The translations under genes and the position numbers were made by a program. The notes below the pieces were generated by a model, which ran no database searches, was not told the origin of the DNA, and saw only the letters and a program-made list of their open reading frames with translations. Shown here piece by piece: positions 11,701 through 26,500 of a DNA stretch of 64,000 nt (position 1 is the first letter of the stretch; each line of letters opens with the position of its first letter). This stretch comes from Liopterus haemorrhoidalis (lineage: Eukaryota > Arthropoda > Insecta > Coleoptera > Dytiscidae), in assembly GCA_963971575.1 (NCBI GenBank), contig OZ020615.1:63373379-63437378 (forward strand), in the 5' to 3' direction.

Positions 11701-14700
11701 ATTCTTTGTTGATCATTAAGTAAGTGTTTACATTATATTTATTGATTGCCAATGTCAGCAGGGTGTAATAAAAATTACAGCCATTAGGCAAACAAGTACT
11801 TTACATATTTATAATGGCAGACTGATCAAAACAATTTGTCAAAATTGTTATTCAACTGTCAACACATTATTTTTAGATATTTTTAATTTAATATTTTTCA
11901 TTTATGCGGGATAATACGTACCACTACAGTCTCGGGATGCTTGCCCACTTAGCTACCTTTTGGACTGTAAGCTCCACCTGCGACTGTCTCCTACCGCTCT
12001 TAATATCTAAATAACTATTATATAAATACTTTATTGCCACCATTATTTATGGAGTATAATGTTGGTCATATCCCTGTCTCTTGCTGTCACACAAATGCGA
12101 GCTCTTTCAAGAGTTATAACGCGTTGTTCAATCGTAAAATGCTCCATAAAAAATTTGCCAAGTTTATATACTCTACTATCAAATATAGTTGTCAAAATTG
12201 AACCAAACCAAAACCAATTTATAATCCAATAATTCTTTTAGGTGGAGCGTGTGAAGAAGAAGAAGCATGTGACAACATCCTAGACGATAACCTTGAAAAC
12301 ATTGATGATGAACTTGATGAAACTGGTATCATTTTCGTCACCACCGAAGACACAGCTTTTGCCAAGAAGAATGGAATCAAGAAATTCCCCCAACTTGTAT
12401 TCTTCAGGAACAAGGAACCTGTTGTCTTCACCGGTGATATGGAAGATGAAGATGAAGTTTTGGCTTGGTTGACAGATGAAGATACTTTGGAAATCCCAGA
12501 CAGGATTGAAGAAGTTAACACCAAGATGTTAGAAAAGATTTTAGAAGAAAATGAACATGTCGTTGTATTCTTCTGTAAGTATATGGGACACCGTTGTATA
12601 TATAAAACACGCAAGGGCTATAAGGAACGCGGGATCTTATAAAAGTTACATTTTTTGGGCCCTGGTATTGATATAGAATTTAGCTGAACTTTTACGTTAG
12701 TTAATATTTTATACAAGGCATTTTTAGTGTATAATTTGGGTTCATTTATTTTGTACACAGTACATATTTTAAACAATGTGCACAATAGCCGTACGGAAAT
12801 TTCTTTTGGTGCAGCTTGTGCACCCATTTGTTCTTTCAGCAATCATCATACTATGCACATTGATATTATACGTAAAATTTGGCAATCGCGTCAATTTCGG
12901 TGCAATACCTTTTTCAGCGTGGACTTTAAAGTAAAATAGATCCAATATGCGTAAGACTAGTCCTGCTGATATGAATACAGTAATACCCCGCCACTCGACG
13001 TGAATTCGTCTGAAAAAGCGTCGAGTAGCGATTACGTCGAGTGGCGAGTCGAATTTCTCCATAAGAAATAAAGGGAATCATATGTACATATATACATATA
13101 CATATAAGGAAATACATATATGTATATGTTTTCCTTTTAGCTATGCTTGCATATCTATCCTTTGGACCCATAATTATAAATATAAATCACTTATTTTAGC
13201 AAAAAACCAAAAGTTCATAGCTGCACTAAATCTGAGTTGTTAGTGTCAAGTATCTAGGCGCGAACTGCTGGCCATGTGTTCATTTTGATTTGTTTACCGA
13301 AATATGTATCACGTGGTCGGTACTCGATCACGCGTCGGATAGCGATGCTTCCGTCGACCCTTACTCTCGACATTTACGTCGAGCTAAGAGGCAGTCGAGT
13401 AACGGGGTATTACTGTATATCACTTGTTAAAATCCTGTTTTCTTTTAGACAAAGAAGGAGACAAGAAGTCCCAGAAAATCCTTCAAGAATTAGAAAACAT
13501 TGATGACGAATGCGAAGAGAAAGACATCGATTTCATCAAAATCTCTGATGAAGATATCCAGAAAGAATTTGATCTTGACAGTCTCCCAGCTCTGGCTTTC
13601 TATCGCCGCAAATTCAGGAATGTATACGCTGGTGATTTGATGCACGAAGAAGCCATCTTGGATTGGATCCTGAATTTACATGAATCCACCCCAGATGTCA
13701 TTGAAAGTGTGGATAGGAAGACACTCCAGTTGTTGATTAACGATGTTGAACACTTAGCAGTGTTTTTCTGTAAGTATTTTTATAAACTGATGTATCATAA
13801 AGTGGTGTAAGTGATTTTATATTACTAACATTTTTGCAATGTTTCAGATGATGACAAATGTGATACCTGTCCTGGAATTTTGGAAGAACTGGAAACTATC
13901 GATGATGACACCGATAAAGAAGGAATTCAATTCGTAAAATCAAAGGACGCAAAATTGGCTGCTGACATTGGAATTTTCAGTGTTCCTGCTTTGGTATACT
14001 ACGAAACTGGTGTACCAATTATGTATAATGGTAAGAATTAACTCCAGTTTTATTATTAAGTTAATAATGATTATTTTCAATCGTTTAGGCTCGGGTTTAT
14101 TTAGTGAATTATTGTCAAAATTTGATACTTAATTTTGGTGTTTTATAGGAAACCTTAGGAACGAGAACAAGGTTTTGGAATGGCTAAAAGAACAGAAAAG
14201 TAAGATTTAATTAATATTTGATTTGAAATATTCGTAAATGTTAATTGTCAATAATATTTTTTGTATTAAACGCCTGGAAAATAATGTTTTTCTACACAAA
14301 AATATTAATTTGTTTCAATTTTTTTTAAATATATCTGCAAAATATGCGGTGTAAGCATATTTTCAGACACAGTATTGAGGTAATAATAATAATAATAATA
14401 ATAGTTTTTATTGACCAAATAACAAATACAAAGAACTGCTTTCATTCAGTCAATATAATATTAGAGGACAAAGTCATACAAGTTCATCAAAATTAACGTT
14501 GTTAAATTCATCAATATATAAATAAATGTTTAAGTTTAAGTTTGAATTTGCTTAGTGGTAGTGTAGTAATACTCTTTAAAGATTGTAAAATTTCGCAGCA
14601 AAGTAATTTGAACAATTCTTGGATTTATTTAAACGCAAAAACTTACCCCGGATGTTATTTTTACAACGCATGTTGTGCTTCTGCGTTTCACTAAAAGTGA

Positions 14701-17700
14701 TATAAGTTTTTGAATATAAACAATAGACACAAATAAATAAATAGTGAAGGCAATGACATTATTTTGAGCTTCACAAAAAGACCTCGAGAAAAGGAGCTCT
14801 GGCAATTATTCTTACAACTTTACGTTGTAAGCTTAAAAATCTATGGGCTGCAGGTGAATGTCTCCAGATTATTAACCCATAGGTTTGGTGGGACTGAAAG
14901 AGGGAGAAATGGGCTTTTAATACAACATCTATGCTAATTTCATGCTTCAGATTTCTTATTAGATACACGGTCGATTGCAGTTTACGACTAAGTACATCCA
15001 CGTTCTGATCCCAACGAAGGTAAGGATCAACGTGGATACCAAGAAATTTATCGGGGGATTGGCAAAATCATGTTTTCTGGTGCTCAGTAGCAAAGTCTGG
15101 GTTTTATCTGTATTTAAAATTAGTTTATTGCTAGAAAACCTAGAGTTTGCACTCTTCACCAGAGAAACATTTTCGGTAATAAAGGAATTTAGATCATGGG
15201 TGCAATTTAGTAATGTTGTATCGTCAGCGTAAAGGATTGATTTAGATGTCATAGTGAAAGGCAAGTCGTTAACATATATTAAGAATAGTAGCGGTCCGAA
15301 AACTGAACCTTGGGGAATACCAAAATCCAAAAGAAGATACTCAGAAACGCTACTTTTAAATTGGGTGAACTGTTTTCGGTTAGATAAGTATGATTTAAGC
15401 ATGGCACGGCCCATGTCGTCAAAACCATAAAAAGACAAATACATGGCACTGCTGGCGAATTCTTTATTTCCCATCGCCTAATAATTAATTGCAAATTATA
15501 TTATATTAAGTTTAACTTTGTGAGCATTATGTTCTACTTTCTTGGAATTAAATTAGTTAAATGCCGTAGAGAAGCACGGGTATCTTAGCTGGTTGTTAAT
15601 ATTTTTGTGTAGAATTAAAGTTATTAAGGGCTTAAGAGATCAAATACATTTCTTCTGATTCATATGTAGCTTTCTGTAAAGTGTATATATGTACAAGTGT
15701 TGCATGGTCTGATGAGGATGGTGATTTTTGAGGTGCTGTCATTGCATGTTTACTAATGTCCGGCAGGTAATGACGATGACGATAGCGATGAGGATGACGA
15801 TGACGACGATGATGAAGATGATGATGATGACGATGATAACGACGTTAAAGATCTTCTTGCAGGTAATAGATGAGATTCCGAAGAATTACAGCAGATTTCA
15901 CCCGGTGACTGTTTTCCCAATGGTTTTTTCCTTCAGGTAAAAATGTAGCGAAAGATTCAGATTAAGATAATATTTAGAATTTAAAATTTATGGTGAATTA
16001 TCATACTTTTCAAGGTTTCGTAGATATTTTGTAGTGTGAAAGTGACAAATAAAGCCAAGTCATGAGCTTTCTTTTGATACCCTACTCAAAATAAAAACAG
16101 TAAATAAAAAATTGAAAAATATATACGTTTTTTTTTTTTTCAATATTTGGATTTAAATTTCAATATTTTTCTTATATTCCGGTCAAATTACTGCATATGT
16201 ATGCCAAATTTAAGCCTCTTAAGGGAGGCGATCGCCCTTTGAAAACAAATTACTTACTAAATATAACTTATTTGGCGAAAATATTAATATTTATGTTTTT
16301 TATTGACTATACGTGGTGTGTAAATTAAGTAACCGGGCTGATTTAATTATTATTATTTTTTATTCGAATAGAATTACAATTCAAAATTTTCTTCCTCAAA
16401 ATAACTTCCTTGGGAAGTCACACAGCGCTGGAGACGGTTCTTCCAATCCTCATAGCAGTGCTGGAACTAGGATACTGGAATAGCTTTCAGCTGGTCGGTT
16501 ACAGACGTTTGAATGTTTTCGAGGGTCCCAAAATGACTTCCCTTGAGGTGATTTTTCAATCTTGGGAAGAGGAAAAAGTCACAAGGACTCAAGTCAGGCG
16601 AATAAGGAGGCTGAGGAGCCACAGGAATATTTTACTGGCCAAAAATTCGTTTATGGAAATTACTGTGTGACAAGGTTTTTTGGAGCCATTTTTGCGCAGA
16701 TTTTTCTCATCCCCACTTCCTCGGTCAAAATCTGATGAAGGGTAGTGTGAATCAAATTCAACTCTTCTCCTATCATTCTGACTGTCACACCATAGTACAA
16801 GATTATTTAAGTAAAGGTCTCGTAACTTGTAGTGATGGGGGTAAATAGCTACACGTCATCTGTCTGCTAACGGGACGTCAGCCTTTGTTTATCGTATATG
16901 TTATATACAACATGTATATATTTATACACGTAAAGTTTGAATTTTGTCCATAAATATAAAAATATCGTTTAATTTTTTGATTTTCTACTTGTTTTAATTT
17001 CTTTTTTCTTCGAAAGGAATGTTTCTTCGTTCTAAACAAATTTTCTTACATTCATTACTGATGTGAACAGAATAATAAGTGAAATATTTCAATATTTTAG
17101 TTTTAGCCCCCCCCCCCCCCCCCCCCGTAACTACCTTAATATTCATCAAATTGAAAAAATGCATAGAACAAATAAGATTTGTTTTCTTATAAACAATTTT
17201 TATTGTATAGTTTTTTTCTGTTAAGGTAGTTCTGTTTAAGGAAATATTTTAAGTTTTTTAGTACCAGTTTTATCCCAGAAACACCCCCTAAGAAAGAACA
17301 TTTTGATATACCATGCCTATATTTGAATCCTGGTTCTGTTCTATTGTACCAAATTTCGTTAAAATACCAATTTTATTAATTACTATATTATTATAGCAAT
17401 TTGTTTTTCTATTTTTATTTAAATGTACCTAAAATTATATTTGTATTCGATTTTATTTTTATTTATTAACTATAATACAAATACAGTCTGTTCCAAACGG
17501 TTAGGCGGAACTAAATGGGAATTTTGTTCTTTTAGGTTGTCACGAGAAGGGACCTTGCTAGGGTTATTTCATTTTTCACGTTGGAATGTCAAAATTTAAA
17601 ATTCCAAGAATGAAACCATGGAAACGAAGTATATATGTCAAAATTAAATAATTTTTTTTATATATTTTAATGACAAAAATATAAATAATTGGGAAATTTG

Positions 17701-20700
17701 TAATAAGAATGACACAAAAAATTAACATATAAAGAAAATGGCATTTTAAAATGATGAAAAAAATCACCAAAAAATGTTTATTGTAAGTATGATTTACAAA
17801 GCTTAAACAAAACCGCCGAAAAGCACGATTTAAACGATGAAAGTAACTAGATTGCAAAATCTAGTTCCGCTTAACCGTTTGGAACAGACTGTACATATCA
17901 CCTTAAATTTTATATAAATCAGTATAAAATTTCCTTAGGGATTTATTTATAATTTATTCAGTAGAACTGTCTTTAAATAAATATCTAATATGAATATAGT
18001 CAATAATAATATTTAAAAACATCTATATTAATTTTCTATGCTAGTTCGAACTAATCAGACATGTGAAGTATTCCCTCTCACGCTCTGATTGGTCAGAAGT
18101 TACGAGGCAACCTTTACTTTAATAATCTTGACCATACGGATTTTTTAAAAATAGAGTGATCCTATTTGTTGAATTTCTTGTTCCACGCTTCCAACACCAG
18201 CATGAAAATGATACATTAGAGTCGACGGACTAGGCTTGTCATATTGCAACTCTCTACGAATCCCTGAAAATTGTGAGAATGTGTGAGATTTTAATACTAA
18301 TCTATATGGTTAATGGTTAATGGTTATCTACGTGACATTTTAATAAACTGTTTTGTAGTTAGAAGATTAAATTGTGAGTTTGTTTATATTATAGAATTTT
18401 TGAAATAAGCAATTAATAGAAATCTGAATCTTTTTCGCTATGTTTTGTCCGAGTCAAACACAATATAACAGGACATATTTGACACAAAATCACACACACA
18501 AGCGTCTACCGTGTGCATGTTAAATTACACCAAAAACCTCTCACTATCTGATCCATCAGAGCATGATAGCACATTTCGTGATCGTCTGCAGCAAGAACCA
18601 TAGTGTCAGATAGCTTCATCATATACTTCAAATCGGTAAATTAATGTGACCAAAGTCACAAAAGGTAAATAAAAACTCAAAATTGTTCAATGATGAAACA
18701 ATTCTGAAATGATTCTTGCAAGTAGTCGCTTCTTGTGTGCATAAAGTTAATTTAAAAACAATTGGAAAGTTCTGACATTATGTTTACTTACTGCAGGCGA
18801 TGGCTGTTTCTATGTTGGATTGGGAGGTAAAAATACTTTACCAAAACAATCAACCTATGAGCCCTATCAATGCTGTCCAACAAAAATCACCCGTGGTACC
18901 AAAGTGGCAAAGATGACACCTCATTCACCTGTCAGCAAACCATTCGTCAAAACTCGACAAGCAGCTAATAGTCAACCAGCAAAACCTGCACCAAAAACAA
19001 CACCAAAGTTACCAACACCGAAGGTATCAACACCTGTAAGACCAAAACCAGTAAAGGAACCCATCAAACCCAAGACTGAGAAGGCATCGAAGGGAAAAAA
19101 AAGTTTTTTCGGGAGCGGTAAATATATTTGGTGGTGGTAGAAAGTTAAATTAATTGTTTAAATTTAAATATTAAGGATGGGCTCCATTGTTCATCTTAAA
19201 TAAAACACATTTACCATTTTGGTTAATGTGATTCTGGATCAATGGCCATCCATTTGACCAGTTTTAACCGTCCAGATTGTCAGTAAGGTTAAGGATCTCG
19301 TTACAGTTGCTGCCACCAATAAGGGAAACATCTAAGTGCTACAAATATGTGACTGACTTAAGTGACTGGTGCTGTAAAATGTGATCTCCACACCTCTAAC
19401 TTATAAACTTAAAACTATTAATTAAAATGTGTCATTGTTATTATGGTCTCTCTTGCTTTTTGAGTGTACTATTTTATTATTTTGGCCGTTTGTTCGTTCA
19501 GTACCTTTTTATTTTGTTTATTCAAACTTCAAATGCCTTGTAATTCACTCGCTTCGATCTAACACCGTCTGTATGCGCAAGAACGCGCTTTCATGTCCTT
19601 GCGCATACAACAATGGTTCTAAGGAAGGAGGAGTTATCCTCTATCCGCTTAAACCATTGCTTGTTATTAACGAGGTTTCGCCTCAGCTGTTAAATAACCA
19701 AAAGGCTTTTTTTCTGAGACAAAATCTAACCTAATCCAATCGGCACAGAAAAAAAGCGATGCTTTTGGAATTGTTGTTTTACATGTGTGCATATTATTTA
19801 TACAATGCATGGGGTTTTATCCAGTTATGCATTTTTAAAATTATTTAAGAACTATATAATAAGCGCATATGTATCAATATTATTATTATTATTTTTTTTT
19901 TTTTTGGAAAAATAAATTGTTTTCTATAACCAAAAAGTAGTTATTTATATTAAGCATGTTTTCCATGCTTGTGGAATTGATTCTGAAACTCACTACAAGG
20001 AATTTAAACTTAAAAAACATAGAAGTTTACTGGTTACGATATCGATGTAATGCATTACAACATAAAACAACGAGAGGAGTAAAAAAATAAATAGAGAAAG
20101 TGTATGGTTTTAACAGGTAGTTTCGTGTAACATTAAGTTAAATCTTTGTGTATTATGTACTCTAATGTGTTTGCCAGACACGCACCCGGGAGGGGGGGCT
20201 TGAGCTCCTACAAGCACTCACAAAACACGCTTTTAAGCAGGACTTCGAACCGTTATTTTTTCGTTTCGGTTTTTGTTCCAGTTCAATTAAAAAATATTAT
20301 ATTAATATATTATTGAACTGATATATAATTGTTAATATTATATATCAGTTCGGTTCCGGTTTTCGTTCCGGCAAAAATAATGGTTCTTTTCGGTTTTCGG
20401 TTTTCGGTTCAGTTCCGAATGATAAATTTTTAAATACTTTTATTTGTATCATATTAGAAATTTATTTTCTACTATAATTTAAAAAAACATTTTATTCCTT
20501 ATTTTGTAATAGGTAATCATACCAAGGCCGCTGCCAGGGGGGGTCTGCCCCCCCCCCGAAATAATAGAAGTAGATTTTTTTTTATTTATCAGTTAAAATA
20601 TTACGATTTTTTCTGCTCATCAGTTTAAAAAATAATCTTAAATAAAATGTATTTTATATTTTGGTTCACTCCCATCAACATTATCTGAACCGAAATTAAC

Positions 20701-23549
20701 CGATATTTTTTTTCGATTCAGCTCCGGTTTTCGTTCCGACAAAAATAACGGTTTTTTTCGGTTTTCGGTTCAGTTCCGGTTCGAAGCCCTGCTTTTAAGG
20801 GACACATTTTTCTTATAATAAAATGTGAACTCGTCACAAGAAAAAAATTATTCTGAGACCCCCCCCAGGAAAAATTTACCAAGTGCGCGCTTCCAAAGTT
20901 TTAGTTTTATTTTCGCTTTATTTTCATAACATAGAATATGCTGGTCGTTAAAAAAAACTGCCTTTTAATATGATTTTCAACATTGCACTATCTACGAAAC
21001 AAAACAGTGTGTGGTGTGAAATTAACGTGTTTTTTTAACCATTTCTCGTCACCAGTAACATTTTCCTATAAATTTCTTTACCATATTAAAAAATATATAT
21101 TATTAATTTTAAATAAATATTTTTATATAATTTTTTTTTACAAAGAAAATAATTAGCCACCTAGTGCTATAGTTGTAAAATTAGCAGAGGGTATACGATC
21201 TCGAATAACTTCGTTTAACGCAACGAAATAAAAAAGCACAGGGTGTACGCTATTTATTTGAAAAAAAAAACAGAAGGTATAAGCAGATATTCTACTACAG
21301 CCTTGTGGCAAGCACATAAGTTTCCTTGTAGTGAGTTAAGTAATCATCCGCTAGGTGTTCGGGCATGCGCAATCGGTAAGTTAGTTTCACATATAACATT
21401 TACGATTTGTTTTTAACATTTCATTTAGCCATTCCATAACAAGGTTTCCATTGTTATTGTTTTTTTCTTAATTTTGTACTTTTATATTAATTTTTTATTT
21501 GCAAAGGAAATTTGCTCGATGAAAGCAATGTCTTAGAATGGATGATTGATCAAAAAAATGACAACAGTATTGAAGAAATCGACAGAGATCAACTTTTCAA
21601 GTATATCGAGACGAAGGAATTCTTAGCTGTCATATTCTGTAAGTATTTATTTGGCAATGAGTCTTGTCACCCAGGGTTTCCCCCCGGGTGACAAAAATTT
21701 TCCAGTTTTATATCTCGTTTATTTACCTTCCCATAATTGTATGTTCATTATTCTACGCGGCCAATAAATCCCAAGAGAAGAATCAATAGAGACATTGATT
21801 AATAGAAAATACGTCTCTCTTTTCTCAATTTTTCAAATCAGCCAATTCTTGCAGTCGTGCAGTACTGTCTTCATGTTCTAAAGATAATTCTCTTCACTCT
21901 TCTCTCGTTTTTGATGTCATTTAAATTTTTTCAGATAAAGATGATGATCCAGAAAGTCCAAGAGTTCTTCGTCATTTAGAATTAATCGACGATGAAGCTG
22001 CGGAGTATGGTATTAAAATCGTCAAAATGTCTGATCGACTAATGGCCAAGAAATTTGGATTCCGTAATCCACCAGGCATCACATATTTTAGAAAAGGAAA
22101 ACCAATTAATTACGATGGTGACATTGATGATGAGGAAGAACTGCTTGACTGGTTGACTAATCCAGAAAACATGGAACTGACAGACAGCATTGAAAGAGTG
22201 AACAGAAAAATGTTCCACAAAATCAGACAGAATTCGGATTATGTTGCTGTCTTTTTATGTACGTATAGATCTCAAAATTAGTAGCTTAACATAGTTCTAT
22301 TCCCAACAAGATCCAGTTTATTGCCAGTACTAAATATTTTTAAAATATTGCCACGGGGCGGATTCAAGACCAGAATCTTTTCTACAAAATTTATTATATA
22401 ATATTAATTTACACCAGTATACAATTGTTGGTCAAAATGGCTGCTGCTGTTGTCCTTTAGAAGCTGATGTAAGTCTCGTTCTTGCCCCGGCTTCTCCAGG
22501 ATCGGTCGAACCACCCCAGGTATCCGCACGAGGCGAACGCCTGGAGAAGCCCTGTAGACGACACTCACATTTCGTGTTGGCGACTTCAACAGCTGGGCTG
22601 GTCCTTGGGCAGCGTGATAAGGACTGATGGCTGGTCACAAGAATGACTACCACTTGACTACCAAGAATGACTAACCACGACTCTATTCCCTAAGACCATT
22701 TTATAACTGTTAATCAGGACACTATGACGTCAGGTCCTACCTCAATTGTTTTGGAAACATTCATTTGTGTAATTGTTGGCAGCAATTAAAAACCATAGTC
22801 ATCACAATTGAATAATGTTTATCAACACATTAGAATGTAGTTCAAAACTTATGTTGACAAACACGCTGCACATTCTATAATTCCCAAAACCGTATATCAG
22901 CAACCATGACCTACACAGCCTAAAGGCCGCTCATGGAATTGGGACATTAGAACACAATTATACTGTAATTGTGACAATATAGGTAATTAAACAATAATCA
23001 AACAAAAATTGTTAATAATCAGAAGGGAAAAAAATCAGCTGTGGCCACCACAGGACCGACCGTCATCGTAAAGTACTTATATAAAATACATTCTAGCAGC
23101 AGAGTAGAAATAACTTGGCCTAATATTTTCTAACAGATATTATTTATCATGACCATGGAAACGTTACATATAAGTATGAAAAAATTGAGACAAAAAAAAT
23201 TTCGAAAAATTTTACAGAAATTATTCGAAATTTTTCGTTTTATCAAAAAATGTCAAATAAAAGTTATTAGTTATGGCTTTTAAAGCAACTTTTATTCAAT
23301 AATTGTTTTCTAAATATATTTTTGTTGTGAAATATTTACAAAAGTCTTAAAATCGAAACGAGTAAACTCCCATTTTTAGTCAACCGATTTTTACTAAAAG
23401 TTGATGAACTCTTGCCCTTGATGGCAGAAGCTTAAATATGAAGTTTCATAAAAATCCTTTCAGCCGAATTTGCTCTGCACGTGTACACAGACAGACAGAC
23501 AGACGGACAGACAGACAGACGGACGGACAGACAGATAGACGGACGGACG

Positions 23550-23580
<31 letters not shown>

Positions 23581-26500
23581 CGACAGACATCATGCTAAAA
23601 ATAGTCAAAACGTTATGTAGGGACCTCAATTCGTGGAGATCCATCGAAATCTCGAAACGTCAAAATCGGTATGATCACAATACCTCCCTTATATAATATG
23701 TTGGCGGTCGTTAAAAATGCAAAAGCGATTATTTTTGGATAGAGGGGGTAATTATTTGGTTTCTTTTCTAGACAGTCAAGATTGCAAACAGTGTCCTAGA
23801 GTATTAGCTGAAATAGAACATATAGATGACGATGCTGACAACGCAGGAATTAATTTCATCAAAATTGACGACAAGCAGATGGAAAGGGACTACGGAATTT
23901 TCGCCCTTCCAGCCATATTGTTCTTCAAAATGGGTTCCAAGGAACCAGTCATCTACGCAGGTAAAATTAAATATTTGCCAGAAAGTATAATTGGCAACAA
24001 GTATTAATTTGCTGATAAATCATATTTTTCTTAATTTCAGGTGATTTGTATGATGAGCAGCAGATACTTAGCTGGTTATTGACTCAAAAAGACCCCTCTG
24101 GAGAAGTCATAGAAGCTTTTGAAGGAGATGAATTAATGAATATGATTAAGAACTCGGAATCTTTGGCTGTTTATTTCTGTAAGTTTTTTACACAATATAT
24201 ATAACACACGCTTCAAAATCAAGCTTGGCCAAAGCTAGCTTTATGTATCATGTTTAATTTTATTTTTTTAAATATTAAATTAATGACAAAAAAAATTATT
24301 TATTCAAAATTTTTGGTTTTTATGGTTTCGTAGGTATGATAAAAAGACCCTTATGCCCTCATAAGTCTGTCTGTTTGACTAAAAATCCAGTATAGCCTCA
24401 TATGTCTATCTATCTCTTTGTATGCGATCTATCTGTATATAATGTGGCTAAATTGCTGATTAGAGTGTCGAAATTTTGCATGCATATACAGATTTTTGAC
24501 CCGCTTATAAGAAATATACTGAAACTAAAAAAAAAAAATCGAAAATATATACATATAGTTCATTTCTTTGGTTTAAACGGAACTAAACGATAGTTTCGTT
24601 ATTTCAAATTATCACGAAAACAGAGCTTACCTAGACATGTTTCATGTTGGAATTTATCATTAACTGATATTTATTATAAAAAATAAAATTTATAATACAT
24701 TTTTGGAACACTTAGAAATTTTAGAAATGAGATATTTGTATTAAATTTTTTATTTTATAATGACAATTTACCTTAGCCTAAAAATGTGCAATATAAGTAT
24801 GATTTACAAAAATTAAACAAAATGATCAAAAATCAGATTCAATAGATAAAGGTTACTAAATTTCAAAATCTAGATCCGCTTAAATTGTCGAAATAGCCTA
24901 TTTTTGATTTTAGTTATTTTTTTTAAATTTTGAGTTTGGTATCAAATGTAAGTTCTTAATACGTTACCCAAAACTTTATTTAAAAAATATATATATATAT
25001 ATTTTGAGGCAATTTTTTTCCGAAAAATATGTAAAAAAATTCTTTGTAAGATTTTAAAGAATTAAAATCTTAAAAACAAAAATCGAAGTAATGCACATTG
25101 ATGTGAACCGAAATGGTGGAAATGGAATTTTTGAGAAAAATGTCAAATTATTATTTAAATTTAATTTTGCTTTTAAATATAAAGTGGGATATTAAGTGAA
25201 AGTTCTTAAAGCGTAGATCAACAATCAAGTAGTAAATTTAAAAAAATGTATTTTAACAAAAAATCATATTTCTCAAAACTATTTAAAAAAAAAAAAATTA
25301 TTTTATCTGGGTCTCAAAACTATCTTGAGACCCAGAAGGATTGGTCTAAAAATCTGAAACTAATTGAACTAATGCACACTGATCGATAAATTTAATAAGA
25401 TACAAACAGCACGTACAAACGAATCAACGCTCGAGGCCACATGCTTTCTCAAAAATCACTTTAAAATAGTTTCGTAAAAATTGCTTCCCGGTCATTAACC
25501 TACATTTCAAGAACTTTCATTGGTGTCAAAATAAAAAAAATAAATAAAGAAATAAAAAAAAAAAACGAGTCTGGAGCTTACTATAAGGTTGAAGTTTTTT
25601 AAACATTACTTTTCGTCATTGAAAAATATGTTTTAATTTTATTTAGACTTAATAAAATAAAAGCTTTTAGCACTTAGATTATCAAACCACTTTCTATCAA
25701 ATAATGTTTATGGACTGCGTTAGGCGCAAATAGCCTTTGTTGATGTGCGCCAAAAATTTTAACTAACTAACTCAAATAATGTTTATTTTGGCTCAACTAC
25801 AGTCAAGAATGTGCCAAAAATATTGTCCCAAACATTCAGAATTTGTGCCTTTTTTAGTCTTACATGCTATACCTACGAAACCTTGAAATAAGTGTAAATA
25901 CACACACTTTATTTGACTATCCTTAACATACGTATCTACTATCCAAACTGACTCAAAACAAAGACAAAAATTCCGATCTATAATTGTTTATCAGGGAACA
26001 AGACTTTGTGTGACTTCTGCACTTCAAAAGTAGCTCGCAAACGTGCAAAGAAAGCGGAGCATACTCAGGCGACCAATCACGAGGAAGGGGGTACAGAGGG
26101 AGATCATCATGAAGAGGGTATCTCAAATCCCTCTTCAGATCTTGGTAGTTAGATTTGCACCTTTTTATTTGAGCATTATGTCCCAAGAAAACCGTTATAG
26201 GACAGGCTTATGCATCTGTATCATGCTTATGTGTAGTTTTTTGTGGTGTCCAGATTATTAAAAATGTTATTTTATAACCATCAAGACCCCCAAAAAATCC
26301 CAGCAATAAACCTTTAAATAATAAGAAAATCCCTCATCCATATGATAAATTTAGTAACACTTCACGCAATAAGTCTCCGGTATGACATATATATGGCAAC
26401 ACTGTTGACAGACCCATATGATTTCTGGATAGTACCAACCTTCAAACGATACGTGTGAAAATTTCATGACATTCTGACAATTAGTTTAGAGATTACAGTG

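Noticed and set aside
17107..17126. Poly-C run as a functional site
   Set aside because: Simple homopolymer within a dispersed repeat; the second copy at 50085 lacks it.
18797..19140. A separate small gene with its own start
   Set aside because: There is no ATG at the start of the frame and the acceptor and phase fit gene 1, so it is treated as an exon.
23432..23696. Frames of Asp/Thr/Arg/Gln repeats
   Set aside because: They are translations of the (GACA)n microsatellite.
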